Origin: an uncultured Bacteroides sp.
Lineage (GTDB): Bacteria > Bacteroidota > Bacteroidia > Bacteroidales > Bacteroidaceae
Direction of reading: 5' to 3'
DNA: 38,580 bases
Assembly (NCBI GenBank): GCA_949296415.1
Contig: CASFQC010000017.1
Coordinates: 1-38,580 of the forward strand
The translations under genes and the position numbers were made by a program. Position 1 is the stretch's first letter. The number at the start of each line of letters is the position of its first letter. Shown one piece after another: positions 24,387 to 33,103 of this stretch. Under the pieces are notes generated by a model that worked only from the letters and a program-made list of their open reading frames with translations, made no database searches and was not told where the DNA came from.

Positions 24387-25235
24387 ATGAGAAGACAAAT
24401 AGTTAACGCATTTTTGTTTCTGATTGCAATTGGCAATGTATTATCATCTTGCAATACCAAAATGAACAAGGTTAACGGTGATATTGAATTTGACAGCTTG
24501 CATATAAATCGGACCGCCCATTTGTTTGCAGACTCTGCCAAACCCGCATGTAATCTGTCGGTGCGGCTTGCTTATATTTCGCATGCCGATAGACAAGGTA
24601 TGGCTGACAGCATAAATGCTCTTGTCTTATCCATGTGCTTTGATACCACTTATGCTTGCCTTCCTCCTCAAGATGCCGCATCTGAATATGCTCAAAACTA
24701 TGTAGACAATTATAGAAAAGATTTGGAACCTGTTTACGCTGAAGATATAAAGGATACAGACGGTGATGGAAATGTGGGAGCATGGTATTCATATTACAAG
24801 AATATAGAATGTGGAGTAGAACGCTATGTTAATCAATTGTTGACATTCCGCATGCATTACGAAGAATATACAGGAGGCGCACATGGTATATATGCTACGA
24901 CTTTCCTCAACATTAATTTGGCTAATCTTTCTCCCATACATCTTAATGATTTGTTCAAGGCCGATTGTGCCAATGAGTTGACAGAACTTCTATGGAAACA
25001 ACTTGCTCTTGATAACAACGTGCCAGGACGGAAAGAACTTGAAGAAATAGGTTTTGGTTCTGTGGGCGATTTGGTTCCTACGGATAATTTTTGTATAGGT
25101 CAAGATGGGATAACGTTTTACTATAATGTTTATGAGATTGCCCCCTATGTCATGGGACCGAGTGCCATCACTTTGCCTTATGAAAGTATATCCCATTTAC
25201 TTAAAGAGTCAGACTTACTTCAAAACCTTAAATGA
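24387..25235 (+). CDS. DUF3298/RsiV-like lipoprotein
   Basis: The 282-residue product has a lipoprotein signal (IAIGNVLSSC, Cys22) without the strong acidic surface motif, so it may face the periplasm. The C-terminal domain carries YTGGAHGIYATTFLNIN and FYYNVYEIAPYVMGPSAITLPYESI, hallmarks of DUF3298 as found in anti-sigma factor RsiV and in PdaC-type proteins. The N-terminal part fits the DUF4163-like partner domain. In RsiV this region binds lysozyme, but this protein has no membrane-spanning anti-sigma domain, so that role does not carry over. Its stop overlaps the rsmG start (ATGA). Confidence 0.83.
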   Translation: MRRQIVNAFLFLIAIGNVLSSCNTKMNKVNGDIEFDSLHINRTAHLFADSAKPACNLSVRLAYISHADRQGMADSINALVLSMCFDTTYACLPPQDAASEYAQNYVDNYRKDLEPVYAEDIKDTDGDGNVGAWYSYYKNIECGVERYVNQLLTFRMHYEEYTGGAHGIYATTFLNINLANLSPIHLNDLFKADCANELTELLWKQLALDNNVPGRKELEEIGFGSVGDLVPTDNFCIGQDGITFYYNVYEIAPYVMGPSAITLPYESISHLLKESDLLQNLK

Positions 25236-25867
25236 TGGATAATATCAACATTATAACTAAATATTTTGAAAACCTTAGTGAACTGCAGTTGCAACAGTTT
25301 GCAATGATGTCATCGCTTTATAATGAATGGAATTCCAAAATCAATGTTATCTCTCGTAAAGACATAGATTTCTTATATGAACACCATGTCCTGCATTCGC
25401 TCGGCATAGCCAAGGTTATTCGGTTCAATGCTGGAACAAGAATTATGGATTTGGGCACAGGAGGAGGATTCCCTGGCATCCCATTGGCTGTATTGTTTCC
25501 TGATGTGCAGTTTCATCTGATTGACAGTATAGGCAAGAAAGTTCATGTCGCTACGGAAATAGCACATGCCATTGGATTGAAAAATGTTTCATTCGCACAT
25601 GAACGAGCTCAGGACGAACACCAAAAATTTGATTTTGTGGTGAGCCGGGCTGTAATGCCATTGAGCGAGTTATTGAAAATCGTCCGCAAGAATATTTCAC
25701 CCACTCAGCATAATGCTTTACCCAATGGTCTCATTTGCCTGAAAGGAGGCGAGCTTGGTAAGGAGATAAGTGCATTCGGGAAAATATCAACTGTCTGGAA
25801 TCTTAACGAGTTCTTTCAGGAAGAATATTTTCAGACAAAAAAAATAGTGTATACTATAATTCATTGA
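25232..25867 (+). CDS. rsmG: 16S rRNA (guanine-527-N7)-methyltransferase
   Basis: RsmG methylates N7 of G527 in 16S rRNA using S-adenosylmethionine; loss gives low-level streptomycin resistance in several bacteria. The 211-residue protein has YNEWNSKINVISRKD, the HHVLHSL segment, the SAM-binding motif IMDLGTGGGFPGIPLAVLFPD and HLIDSIGKKVHV, all typical for the family. VVSRAVMPLSELL is the catalytic-core region. The gene is coupled to the upstream lipoprotein by an ATGA overlap and is followed by the MBL hydrolase after 12 bases. Confidence 0.96.
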   Translation: MMDNINIITKYFENLSELQLQQFAMMSSLYNEWNSKINVISRKDIDFLYEHHVLHSLGIAKVIRFNAGTRIMDLGTGGGFPGIPLAVLFPDVQFHLIDSIGKKVHVATEIAHAIGLKNVSFAHERAQDEHQKFDFVVSRAVMPLSELLKIVRKNISPTQHNALPNGLICLKGGELGKEISAFGKISTVWNLNEFFQEEYFQTKKIVYTIIH

Positions 25868-25879
25868 TAAATAAATCTC

Positions 25880-26518
25880 ATGAAAATAAAAAGATTTGAG
25901 TTTAATGCATTCTCAGAAAACTGTTATGTCGTATGGGATGAAACAGGAGATGCCGTTATCATAGACCCTGGATGTTATTATGAGGAAGAGCGTCTGGCTT
26001 TGACTGGCTTTATTACAGACTTGGGGCTTCGCGTCTGCCATCTTCTTAACACACATCTCCATCTTGACCACAGTTTTGGTAATGCTTTCGTTGCCAAGAC
26101 CTATAATATAGTGTTAGAAGCGAACCAAGCAGATGAATATTGGATAGAAAATGCACCGAAACAAAGCCGTATGTTCGGATTCCAATGGAACGGACAGGCA
26201 CAACCGATCGGTAAACTTCTGCATGATGGCGATGTGGTCAAATTCGGGAATATGCAATTTGAAGTGATTCATGTTCCTGGACATTCACCAGGAAGTATCG
26301 TCTTTTATTGTGCGGCAGACCATTGCATGTTTTCTGGAGATGTACTATTTCAAGGAAGCATAGGACGTGCAGATCTGACCGGAGGCAATTTTGATGACTT
26401 AATTGATAAAATATGTAGTCGTCTTTTTGTCCTTCCAAATGACACCATAGTTTATCCGGGACATGGTGCTCCTACGACAATAGGAATAGAGAAAGCGGAA
26501 AATCCGTTTTTCCGTTAA
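25880..26518 (+). CDS. Metallo-beta-lactamase-fold hydrolase (glyoxalase II-like)
   Basis: The 212-residue protein has the dinuclear metal site of the superfamily: THLHLDHSFGN (HxHxDH), HVPGHSPGSIVFYC, FSGDVLFQGSIGRAD and VYPGHGAPTTIGIEK. This is the YcbL/hydroxyacylglutathione hydrolase-like group, which hydrolyses thioesters such as S-lactoylglutathione. Bacteroidales do not usually rely on glutathione, so the real substrate may be another thiol ester. It is cytoplasmic, and third in the lipoprotein-rsmG-MBL operon. Confidence 0.92.
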   Translation: MKIKRFEFNAFSENCYVVWDETGDAVIIDPGCYYEEERLALTGFITDLGLRVCHLLNTHLHLDHSFGNAFVAKTYNIVLEANQADEYWIENAPKQSRMFGFQWNGQAQPIGKLLHDGDVVKFGNMQFEVIHVPGHSPGSIVFYCAADHCMFSGDVLFQGSIGRADLTGGNFDDLIDKICSRLFVLPNDTIVYPGHGAPTTIGIEKAENPFFR

Positions 26519-26529
26519 AGCAAATAACT

Positions 26530-26575
26530 AAGAATTTGTTCAGAAATGAGTGGCAAAAACTGAACAAATCTTTGG
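26530..26575 (+). terminator. Probable intrinsic terminator before gcvP
   Basis: ATTTGTTCAG (26534-26543) and CTGAACAAAT (26560-26569) form a perfect 10-bp stem with a 16-base loop, extendable by a few pairs with a bulge. T-rich sequence follows. It lies 15 bases after the MBL gene stop. Confidence 0.65.
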
Positions 26576-26686
26576 TTCTTGATTTTATTTCATAGTATTA
26601 GAGTCCATACAAAAGAAGGAACAGGGATCATGATTATCAGTACCCCTAAAACCTTATTCAATATAATAATATCTATAAAAAACTTT

Positions 26687-29536
26687 ATGATTACCGATTT
26701 GTTATCCTACCGTCATATTGGAATAAACAGAGAAGAAGAAAGATTGATGCTTCAAAAAATAGGTGTTGCCAATATAGATGAATTAATCAATAAGATAATA
26801 CCTGAAAACATCCGTCTTAAACGACCCTTGGACTTGCCACAAGCAATGACAGAGTATGAGTATGCCCGGCATATAGCCCAACTGGCTGCAAAAAACAAAC
26901 AGTATGCCACCTATATAGGCCATGGCTGGTACGGAACAATTACCCCTGCTGTAATCCAGCGGAATATTTTTGAAAATCCGGTATGGTATACCTCTTATAC
27001 ACCTTATCAGGCTGAAGTTTCTCAAGGACGTCTGGAAGCTTTGATGAATTTTCAAACTGCCATATGTGATCTTACCGGTATGCCTTTGGCCAACTGTTCG
27101 CTTTTGGATGAAGCTACTGCAGCTGCGGAAGCTGTAACGATGATGCATTCGTTACGCACCCGGAACAAGCAAAAATCCAATGCTAATGTCATATTGGTTG
27201 ATGAAGGATTGTTCAGTCAGACTCAGGCTGTTGTAAAGACAAGAGCCATACCACAAGGACTCACGCTACGTGTATGCCATTGTCTTGACAAAGAGATTAC
27301 TCCTGATGTCTTTGCCTGTATTCTGCAATATCCTAATGCTAATGGGCAGATAGAAGATTACCGGGATTTTGTGGAAAAGGCACATGCAGCTGAATGTAAA
27401 GTGGCTGTAGCTGCTGATATTTTGAGTCTTGTCTTACTAACTCCTCCAGGGGAATGGGGCGCTGATATAGTTTTTGGCTCAACCCAACGCTTAGGTACGC
27501 CTATGTTTTATGGCGGACCTTCTGCCGCATATTTTGCCACACGTGACGAATATAAGCGCCAGTTACCCGGACGTATTATCGGACTTTCTAAGGATAAATA
27601 CGGTAAATTGTGTTATCGTATGGCTTTGCAAACCAGAGAACAACACATTAAACGTGAGAAGGCTACCTCCAACATATGCACTTCACAGGCTTTACTTGCC
27701 GTTATGGCTGGTTTCTATACTCTATGGCATGGTCCTAAAGGCTTGTATGACATTGCCTCACGCATTCATAGTATTGCTGTGTTTGTGAGCAATACGTTAT
27801 CTTCTTTTGGATACAGTCTTTTAAACAACCAATATTTTGATACTTTACATATCGCGTTACCAGAAGGCATCCGTACGGAACAGATTCAACATTTGGCTTT
27901 GAGTAAAAGAATCAATTTATATTATGCTCAAGACGGTACATTGACGCTCAGTATTGATGAGACAACAGACTTGGATGCAGTCAATATATTACTTTCATTT
28001 TTTGCCGAGGCTGTGGATGCAAAATATTCGCCTGTTGTCAATATTCCGAAAAATTCCATTATTTCACGCGATTTTTCAAGGACATCGGTTTTCCTAACAC
28101 ATGAAATATTCCAGCTATATCATACGGAAACGGAAATGATGCGCTACATCAAACGTCTGGATCGGAAAGACATATCATTAGCACACTCCATGATATCATT
28201 AGGTTCATGTACAATGAAACTTAATGCCGCAGCCGAAATGTTACCGCTCAGCCGTCCTGAATTCATGAACATACATCCGCTGGTTCCATCAGATCAAGCA
28301 GAGGGGTATCGGGAACTTATTCGCAACCTATGTTCTTATCTGAAAGAAATTACAGGATTTGCGGGAGTTACCCTTCAGCCGAATTCTGGTGCTGCAGGTG
28401 AATATACAGGATTGCGCATCATACGTTCCTATTTGGAAAGCATAGGACAAGGTCATCGCAACAAAGTTTTGATTCCAGCCTCTGCCCATGGAACCAATCC
28501 GGCAAGTGCTGTACAAGCTGGTTTTACAACTGTAACATGCGCTTGCAATGCGCATGGCGACGTGGATATGGACGATTTACGGTGTAAAATCAATGAAAAT
28601 GGAAATGAACTTGCTGCTTTGATGATTACATATCCGTCAACTCATGGCATATTTGAAGATGAAATCAAAGAAATATGCAGTATGGTCCATGCATGTGGTG
28701 CTCAAGTATATATGGACGGTGCAAACATGAATGCCCAGATTGGGTTGACTAACCCCGGAACGATTGGAGCTGATGTCTGTCACCTCAATCTGCATAAAAC
28801 TTTTGCTTCTCCTCACGGTGGAGGAGGTCCGGGGGTGGGTCCTGTATGTGTGGCACACCATCTTTTGCCTTTTTTGCCAGGACATGAAGTATTCGGTAAT
28901 GCAGCGAATGAAGTCTCTGCCGCACCTTATGGAAGTGCAGGCATTTTATCCATTGCATATGGTTACATTAGAATGATGGGAGCAGAAGGACTGACACGTG
29001 CTACTAAAATAGCCATTTTGAATGCCAACTATCTGTCTGCTTGTCTGAAAGATACATATGGTGTCGTATATACGGGTAAAAACGGGTATGTCGGTCACGA
29101 GATGATACTGGAATGCCGTAATATTCATAAAGAGACAGGCATTACAGAAAATGACATAGCCAAACGCATGATGGATTATGGGTATCACGCCCCTACTCTT
29201 TCGTTCCCGGTTCATGGCACATTGATGGTTGAACCAACAGAAAGTGAAAGTTTAAGCGAGCTTGACAACTTTGTTGAGGTAATGAAGAATATCTGGAAAG
29301 AGATAAATGAGATAAAAGACGGAACCTATGGTTCTGAAGACAATGTACTGGTTAATGCTCCTCATCCCGAATATGAAATCATTTCAGATCAATGGACGCA
29401 TTCTTATGGCCGTGAGAAAGCGGCATATCCTATAGAAAGCGTACGTGAAAACAAATTCTGGATAAACGTAGCGAGAATTGACAATACATTAGGTGACAGG
29501 AAACTGCTTCCTACACGATACGGGAAGTTCGAATAA
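26687..29536 (+). CDS. gcvP: Glycine dehydrogenase (decarboxylating), P-protein of the glycine cleavage system
   Basis: GcvP decarboxylates glycine with PLP and passes the aminomethyl group to the H-protein lipoyl arm. The 949-residue product is the fused form. The N-terminal half includes ELINKIIPENIRLKRPLDLP, YIGHGWYGTITPAVIQRN and VWYTSYTPYQAEVSQGRLEAL. The C-terminal half includes SHAMISLGSC-like HSMISLGSCTMKLNAA and the PLP lysine in DVCHLNLHKTFASPHGGGGPG (Lys704). The start is ATG 26687, which gives the usual MITDLLSYRHIG-type beginning; a longer frame from 26579 has no homologous content. Other gcv genes are not in the window, and I see no glycine riboswitch upstream. A strong terminator follows. 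Confidence 0.97.
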   Translation: MITDLLSYRHIGINREEERLMLQKIGVANIDELINKIIPENIRLKRPLDLPQAMTEYEYARHIAQLAAKNKQYATYIGHGWYGTITPAVIQRNIFENPVWYTSYTPYQAEVSQGRLEALMNFQTAICDLTGMPLANCSLLDEATAAAEAVTMMHSLRTRNKQKSNANVILVDEGLFSQTQAVVKTRAIPQGLTLRVCHCLDKEITPDVFACILQYPNANGQIEDYRDFVEKAHAAECKVAVAADILSLVLLTPPGEWGADIVFGSTQRLGTPMFYGGPSAAYFATRDEYKRQLPGRIIGLSKDKYGKLCYRMALQTREQHIKREKATSNICTSQALLAVMAGFYTLWHGPKGLYDIASRIHSIAVFVSNTLSSFGYSLLNNQYFDTLHIALPEGIRTEQIQHLALSKRINLYYAQDGTLTLSIDETTDLDAVNILLSFFAEAVDAKYSPVVNIPKNSIISRDFSRTSVFLTHEIFQLYHTETEMMRYIKRLDRKDISLAHSMISLGSCTMKLNAAAEMLPLSRPEFMNIHPLVPSDQAEGYRELIRNLCSYLKEITGFAGVTLQPNSGAAGEYTGLRIIRSYLESIGQGHRNKVLIPASAHGTNPASAVQAGFTTVTCACNAHGDVDMDDLRCKINENGNELAALMITYPSTHGIFEDEIKEICSMVHACGAQVYMDGANMNAQIGLTNPGTIGADVCHLNLHKTFASPHGGGGPGVGPVCVAHHLLPFLPGHEVFGNAANEVSAAPYGSAGILSIAYGYIRMMGAEGLTRATKIAILNANYLSACLKDTYGVVYTGKNGYVGHEMILECRNIHKETGITENDIAKRMMDYGYHAPTLSFPVHGTLMVEPTESESLSELDNFVEVMKNIWKEINEIKDGTYGSEDNVLVNAPHPEYEIISDQWTHSYGREKAAYPIESVRENKFWINVARIDNTLGDRKLLPTRYGKFE

Positions 29537-29559
29537 ATCATTTATTCGCATCAAGTATC

Positions 29560-29612
29560 ATGCACAAGCCGTATAAGGCAGAACTGACGTAGCGGCTTGT
29601 GCATGTTTTTTT
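29560..29612 (+). terminator. Intrinsic terminator of gcvP
   Basis: ATGCACAAGCCG and CGGCTTGTGCAT form a perfect 12-bp stem (21-base loop), followed by G and seven T. It lies 23 bases after the gcvP stop. Confidence 0.93.
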
Positions 29613-29757
29613 GTGAAAATAGAAATATTTATGTGCAAAAGCCTCATTCCTTGTTGCTCGTTACTCGAAAACCAATCCGACAGGAAGCATAAATAAATGA
29701 GGAGATAAACTGGTTTCCAAATTTTAATCCGAAACAAAAGTGTACAATGTAAGTCAG

Positions 29758-30981
29758 ATGAAACGCATGAAAAGAATTGTAATAGGACTATTCTGTTTAT
29801 TGCCTTTCCATACTTTATGCGCCCAAATAGGCCGGGAGGTTTTCACAACTTCCGCTGTTCTGGAAAATGACAGCAAAGGCAAACTCTTGTTGGATGTGGA
29901 CAATTTGAACTTCTTTCAAAACAATGAATTCAAAACCGTAACAGACGGGTATTCATTGCCCGGACTATGGATTCAGCCCAAACTGACGTTTTATCCGCTA
30001 GCTAACCTCAAATTGGAAGCAGGAATGCACATGCTTTATTATAGTGGAGCCTGGCACTATCCGATAGGAAAATATATAAATCTGCCGGAAAAGGATAAGG
30101 ACAGCGGCAACAAGAATATACACATGCGTCCTTTTTTTCGTGCACACTTGGCAAGTAACGACAGAATGTTCCATCTCGTTTTAGGAAATCTTTATGGAGG
30201 GTCGGCCCATAACCTTATGGAGGCATTGTATAATCCGGAGTTGAACCTTACAGCCGATCCGGAGAGTGGGTTGCAAATGCTTTTAAAGTCAGACTATTGT
30301 GATGCAGATGTGTGGCTTGACTGGCAAAACTTCATCTTCAGGAATGACAATCACCGCGAACAGTTCATTCTAGGCTTATCCTCTATGCTTAAGTTTAATG
30401 CTCCGCAGAAAACATTGCACTGGTATATGCCGATACAAATTGTAGCCCAACATATAGGAGGAGAAATACAAGCTGAACCTTATCATGGCATATCAAGTCT
30501 GGCCAATGTCGGAATCGGCATAGGAGTAAAATGGAACACTCCATTCAGTATATTGAAAAATGTGCAGGCTGAAAGCGATTTTGTAGGATATAAACAGTTG
30601 GCAGGAACTCTTCTTCCTATTGACAATGGATATGGATGGCATAATGCCATTTCGGCCCGTTTTGCTGATTTTTATGTTAAGTTAGGACATATGAACTCAC
30701 GGAAATTCGTTTCAATTATGGGCTCCCCGTTTTTTGGCTCATTGTCTGACTTTACCGAACCGACCATTTTCAGCCATTCGCAGATGTTATATGGTAAAGT
30801 GGAATATAACAAACGATTAAAACAAGTCGGTTCCTTAGGTATAAGCCTGACCCTTTATCAATATTTTCCCGGAGAGGGTACAGGCTCTGATGGGAGCAAA
30901 ACTGAAGTCCGGCCTTCAGCCAGCATTCAGGCCGGCATTTACTTACGCATCACCCCTTCTCTATTCTTACACAAATTCTGA
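29758..30981 (+). CDS. Predicted outer-membrane beta-barrel protein
   Basis: The 407-residue product begins with a signal peptide (MKRMKRIVIGLFCLLPFHTL, cleavage near CAQ). It consists mainly of alternating amphipathic strands with many aromatic girdle residues (LKLEAGMHMLYYSGAWHYPIG, LHWYMPIQIVAQHIGGE in outline). It ends in Phe, as outer-membrane barrels usually do. No TonB box or plug domain is present, so it is not a SusC-type receptor; a porin-like or structural barrel is likely. I recognise no named family. The start is ATG 29758, since the longer frame begins at GTG; ATG 29767 is also possible. It is monocistronic, with no clear consensus promoter. Confidence 0.78.
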   Translation: MKRMKRIVIGLFCLLPFHTLCAQIGREVFTTSAVLENDSKGKLLLDVDNLNFFQNNEFKTVTDGYSLPGLWIQPKLTFYPLANLKLEAGMHMLYYSGAWHYPIGKYINLPEKDKDSGNKNIHMRPFFRAHLASNDRMFHLVLGNLYGGSAHNLMEALYNPELNLTADPESGLQMLLKSDYCDADVWLDWQNFIFRNDNHREQFILGLSSMLKFNAPQKTLHWYMPIQIVAQHIGGEIQAEPYHGISSLANVGIGIGVKWNTPFSILKNVQAESDFVGYKQLAGTLLPIDNGYGWHNAISARFADFYVKLGHMNSRKFVSIMGSPFFGSLSDFTEPTIFSHSQMLYGKVEYNKRLKQVGSLGISLTLYQYFPGEGTGSDGSKTEVRPSASIQAGIYLRITPSLFLHKF

Positions 30982-31367
30982 TTATCCCCAATCGGTCATT
31001 AAACTTCGGGGCAAAAAGCTCGCTCATATCCGACGGATTGCTTTCCGTTTTGTCAAAGGCGTCGTGGCTGCGTCAAGGCAGAGCGGAAAGTAGCCCAAGA
31101 AACCTACCCCGAAAAACATGAACTATTCCGGATCGGTCCGAAAATCCGGTTACATTGGTATGTATCATCATTAGGGAGAAACATGATAGTAATCGTACAA
31201 GGACGTCATTTATATGTGCATCGGGAGTATAAGTCTCGTACATCATTTTCCGTAACCGTTTTTCAGACAGACTCACAATACTTGTGCGGTCCAATGTAAT
31301 GACCGGTTTAAGATTATCTGTCTGCCAAGATTTTAAGAGGCTGCCAGATGAGACATTTGAACAACGT
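30982..31367. other. Gene-poor segment with overlapping open frames on both strands
   Basis: The plus frame to 31093 ends in KLAHIRRIAFRFVKGVVAAS. A minus frame (about 31360 to 31073) reads NLKPVITLDRTSIVSLSEKR and MMYETYTPDAHINDVLVRLL. A short plus frame, 31299-31391, starts MTGLRLSVCQDFKRLPDETF and stops inside the terminator. None has a start signal or a family I know. It looks like a remnant or repeated non-coding DNA. Confidence 0.4.
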
Positions 31368-31416
31368 AAAAAGCGTGAGACTTTTTTCTAGTTAGGAAAA
31401 AGTCTCACGCTTTTTT
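31368..31416. terminator. Strong bidirectional terminator
   Basis: A stem of about 20 bp (AAAAAGCGTGAGACT... with AGTCTCACGCTTTTT) and a small loop near 31389-31395 has T runs on both strands. It probably ends the minus-strand ECF gene and any transcript from the left. Confidence 0.88.
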
Positions 31417-31469
31417 AGAGTATACCTCCGTCCTGAAGAAAATCAGACAAGACTCTTAAAAGCTATCGG

Positions 31470-31982
31470 TCATTTTCGGATAAGATATTTGATGAAAAGG
31501 TAGCCCCCCATAACCTGTAGGAGCATGCCGGGAATGCCAATGCGGAAGTCTTGCATGGCGGCTGAGAAGCTTCCGGTAAATCCCCATTCTCCTAAAGAAC
31601 CGATAATCTGATAAGCCAGAACCACAGCCGTAAGTAATGCGATTGACACTTTTCTATAATGGCACGCAGTCCAACCGGCAAATCCGGCCAAAAGTACAGA
31701 TTTCAACAATATGGCCGGCAATGCCGTAGGAGCAGGCATGCCAAACAGCCAAGAATTCAGCAAAGGAGAGGCTATGGCTGTAAGCAGCCCTACTTTCCAT
31801 CCATACTTATAAGCTCCAATCAGAGTGAAAAAATAAATGGGCAACCACGTCACTCCGCCTTGCGGGACAAGGTGGAAAAGCTGTGGCAAGGCAATATTAC
31901 CGAGAGCAAACAGTAATGCAAAAAGATAAGTTTTTGCATTGTCATAAGAAAGTGCATAAAGTTTTACTGATGTTGTTTCCAT
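31470..31982 (-). CDS. ECF transporter S component-like membrane protein
   Basis: The 170-residue protein has five or six hydrophobic helices with few charges. The layout (short N-terminal tail, VTWLPIYFFTLIGAYKYGWKVGLLTAIASPLLNSWLFG) is that of substrate-binding S components of energy-coupling factor transporters, which take up vitamins or metals. No EcfA or EcfT genes are near, so it would rely on a shared energising module. The ligand cannot be named from sequence. It has its own -7 box and is followed by a strong terminator. Confidence 0.75.
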   Translation of the reverse strand: METTSVKLYALSYDNAKTYLFALLFALGNIALPQLFHLVPQGGVTWLPIYFFTLIGAYKYGWKVGLLTAIASPLLNSWLFGMPAPTALPAILLKSVLLAGFAGWTACHYRKVSIALLTAVVLAYQIIGSLGEWGFTGSFSAAMQDFRIGIPGMLLQVMGGYLFIKYLIRK

Positions 31983-32014
31983 ATCAATATGTTATTTGGA
32001 TTTTGTTGATGTTG

Positions 32015-32022
32015 CAAAGATA
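32015..32022 (-). promoter_or_regulatory. -7 box (TATCTTTG) of the ECF S component gene
   Basis: TATCTTTG on the minus strand matches TAnnTTTG and lies 33 bases before the start. No clear -33 TTG is seen. Confidence 0.5.
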
Positions 32023-32118
32023 CGCCATTTTGCTTTACGAATGATGTCATAAATACGGTTTTCTATACCAGAATTACAGTTTTTAAAGCATTTTCATACA
32101 AAGAGCCACAGTGTGGAG

Positions 32119-32697
32119 TCATTCCACCAACTCCGCGTCTTCGGCGTTGTCTGACAACCGATGTGCCGGAGAAGATTTCAAGGAATGTCCCTTCCTGGCA
32201 AAGCAGAACCAGTTCAATAACTCAGATACCGCATAAACCATACAGCTTATACCTATAAATATGAAGATAGTAGAACGCGTTTCTGTAGGGTTGAACAACG
32301 CTACCAGGCCGGCAAGCAGTATCAGTATGGGGACAACATAAAAGCCCCACGCCACAGATATCCGACGTCTTGATGCGATCAGCAATGCCACTTGCTGTAT
32401 ACCTCCGACAGCTAAGATGAATCCTAATATATAAATAAGGAAATCAGCAAAAAAACCAGGCATGATAATGAGCCACAGGCCAAACAGAAAACTGCCAATT
32501 CCTAAAATGGGAAAATGTGACATTGTGCGCTCGGATGAAGCCATGAATATAATGAGACTGAAGCCAGAAGGTATCAGAAAGATGATTCCAAGAGTCACAA
32601 CAAGATAATTGCCTGCCTCCTCCGGATACAGAAACAACACCAATCCCACGAGAAACGCACAGACAGTACGCAAAAGAGAATAACTTGTTTTCTTCAT
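32119..32697 (-). CDS. DUF308/HdeD-like membrane protein
   Basis: The 192-residue protein has six hydrophobic helices in three pairs, as in HdeD: LLRTVCAFLVGLVLFLYPEEAGNYLVVTLGIIFLI and later LGIGSFLFGLWLIIMPGFFADFLIYILGFILAVGG in outline. HdeD contributes to acid resistance in E. coli at high cell density; the role in Bacteroidales is unknown. A short charged C-terminal tail should be cytoplasmic. It is monocistronic, upstream of the ECF gene on the same strand but separated by 136 bases and the ECF promoter. Confidence 0.85.
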   Translation of the reverse strand: MKKTSYSLLRTVCAFLVGLVLFLYPEEAGNYLVVTLGIIFLIPSGFSLIIFMASSERTMSHFPILGIGSFLFGLWLIIMPGFFADFLIYILGFILAVGGIQQVALLIASRRRISVAWGFYVVPILILLAGLVALFNPTETRSTIFIFIGISCMVYAVSELLNWFCFARKGHSLKSSPAHRLSDNAEDAELVE

Positions 32698-32716
32698 AAT
32701 CTATACAATGTTTGTG

Positions 32717-32724
32717 CGAATATA
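32717..32724 (-). promoter_or_regulatory. Possible -7 box (TATATTCG) of the DUF308 gene
   Basis: TATATTCG on the minus strand differs from TAnnTTTG at one base. It lies 20 bases before the start codon. Confidence 0.35.
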
Positions 32725-32822
32725 CGGCTTTTTCCTTTTATATCGGTCATAAGGCGGAGTAAAAAACAGACAATATCATAAACCCGTTTCTTCCCAGTTT
32801 GCGGCAGGCATAAAAGCGGCAT

Positions 32823-32921
32823 GGTGCGAACCTACACACAGCTTCCTGTGAACCTGTCCGCAGCACGGTGCGGAGCCGTCCGCAGGAAGCTGTGAATAGG
32901 TCCGCAGCAAACAGCTGTAAC
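32823..32921 (+). repeat. Dyad-containing tandem repeat, site 3 (22-bp units)
   Basis: The lead GGTGCGAA is followed by 22-bp units starting at 32831, 32853 and 32875 and a longer last unit at 32897. The second unit contains GTCCGCAGCACGGTGCGGA and the third GTCCGCAGGAAGCTGTGAA, nearly symmetric. Same family as 15075-15184 and 19374-19494. Confidence 0.9.
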
Positions 32922-33064
32922 AAGATACGGACAACTTCTTTCATTTTTCCGTTTTTTAGTTCGGAAATATCAATTATAAGATATATTATCTGACCATCTG
33001 TTTGCTTTTGGTTAATAAAAAACAAGTAAATGTGTCCAATATGGCATTTGTCTGAGAGAATACG

Positions 33065-33072
33065 TATATTTG
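33065..33072 (+). promoter_or_regulatory. -7 box (TATATTTG) of glmS
   Basis: TATATTTG matches TAnnTTTG and lies 31 bases before the ATG. The -33 position has TGG rather than TTG. Confidence 0.55.
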
Positions 33073-33103
33073 CACCCAAATAAATAAAAATCTGCGGTAA
33101 ACT

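Larger units (their letters stand above)
32698..33103. other. Divergent intergenic region between DUF308 gene and glmS
   Basis: Contains the DUF308 -7 box, the third dyad-repeat array (32823-32921) and the glmS -7 box. I see no glmS ribozyme-like core and no gene in it. Confidence 0.6.

Noticed and set aside
26519-26686. Glycine riboswitch upstream of gcvP
   Set aside because: Only a terminator-like stem is seen; there is no paired aptamer-like structure.
33073-33103. glmS ribozyme or riboswitch
   Set aside because: The leader after the predicted start is only about 30 bases and has no ribozyme core.
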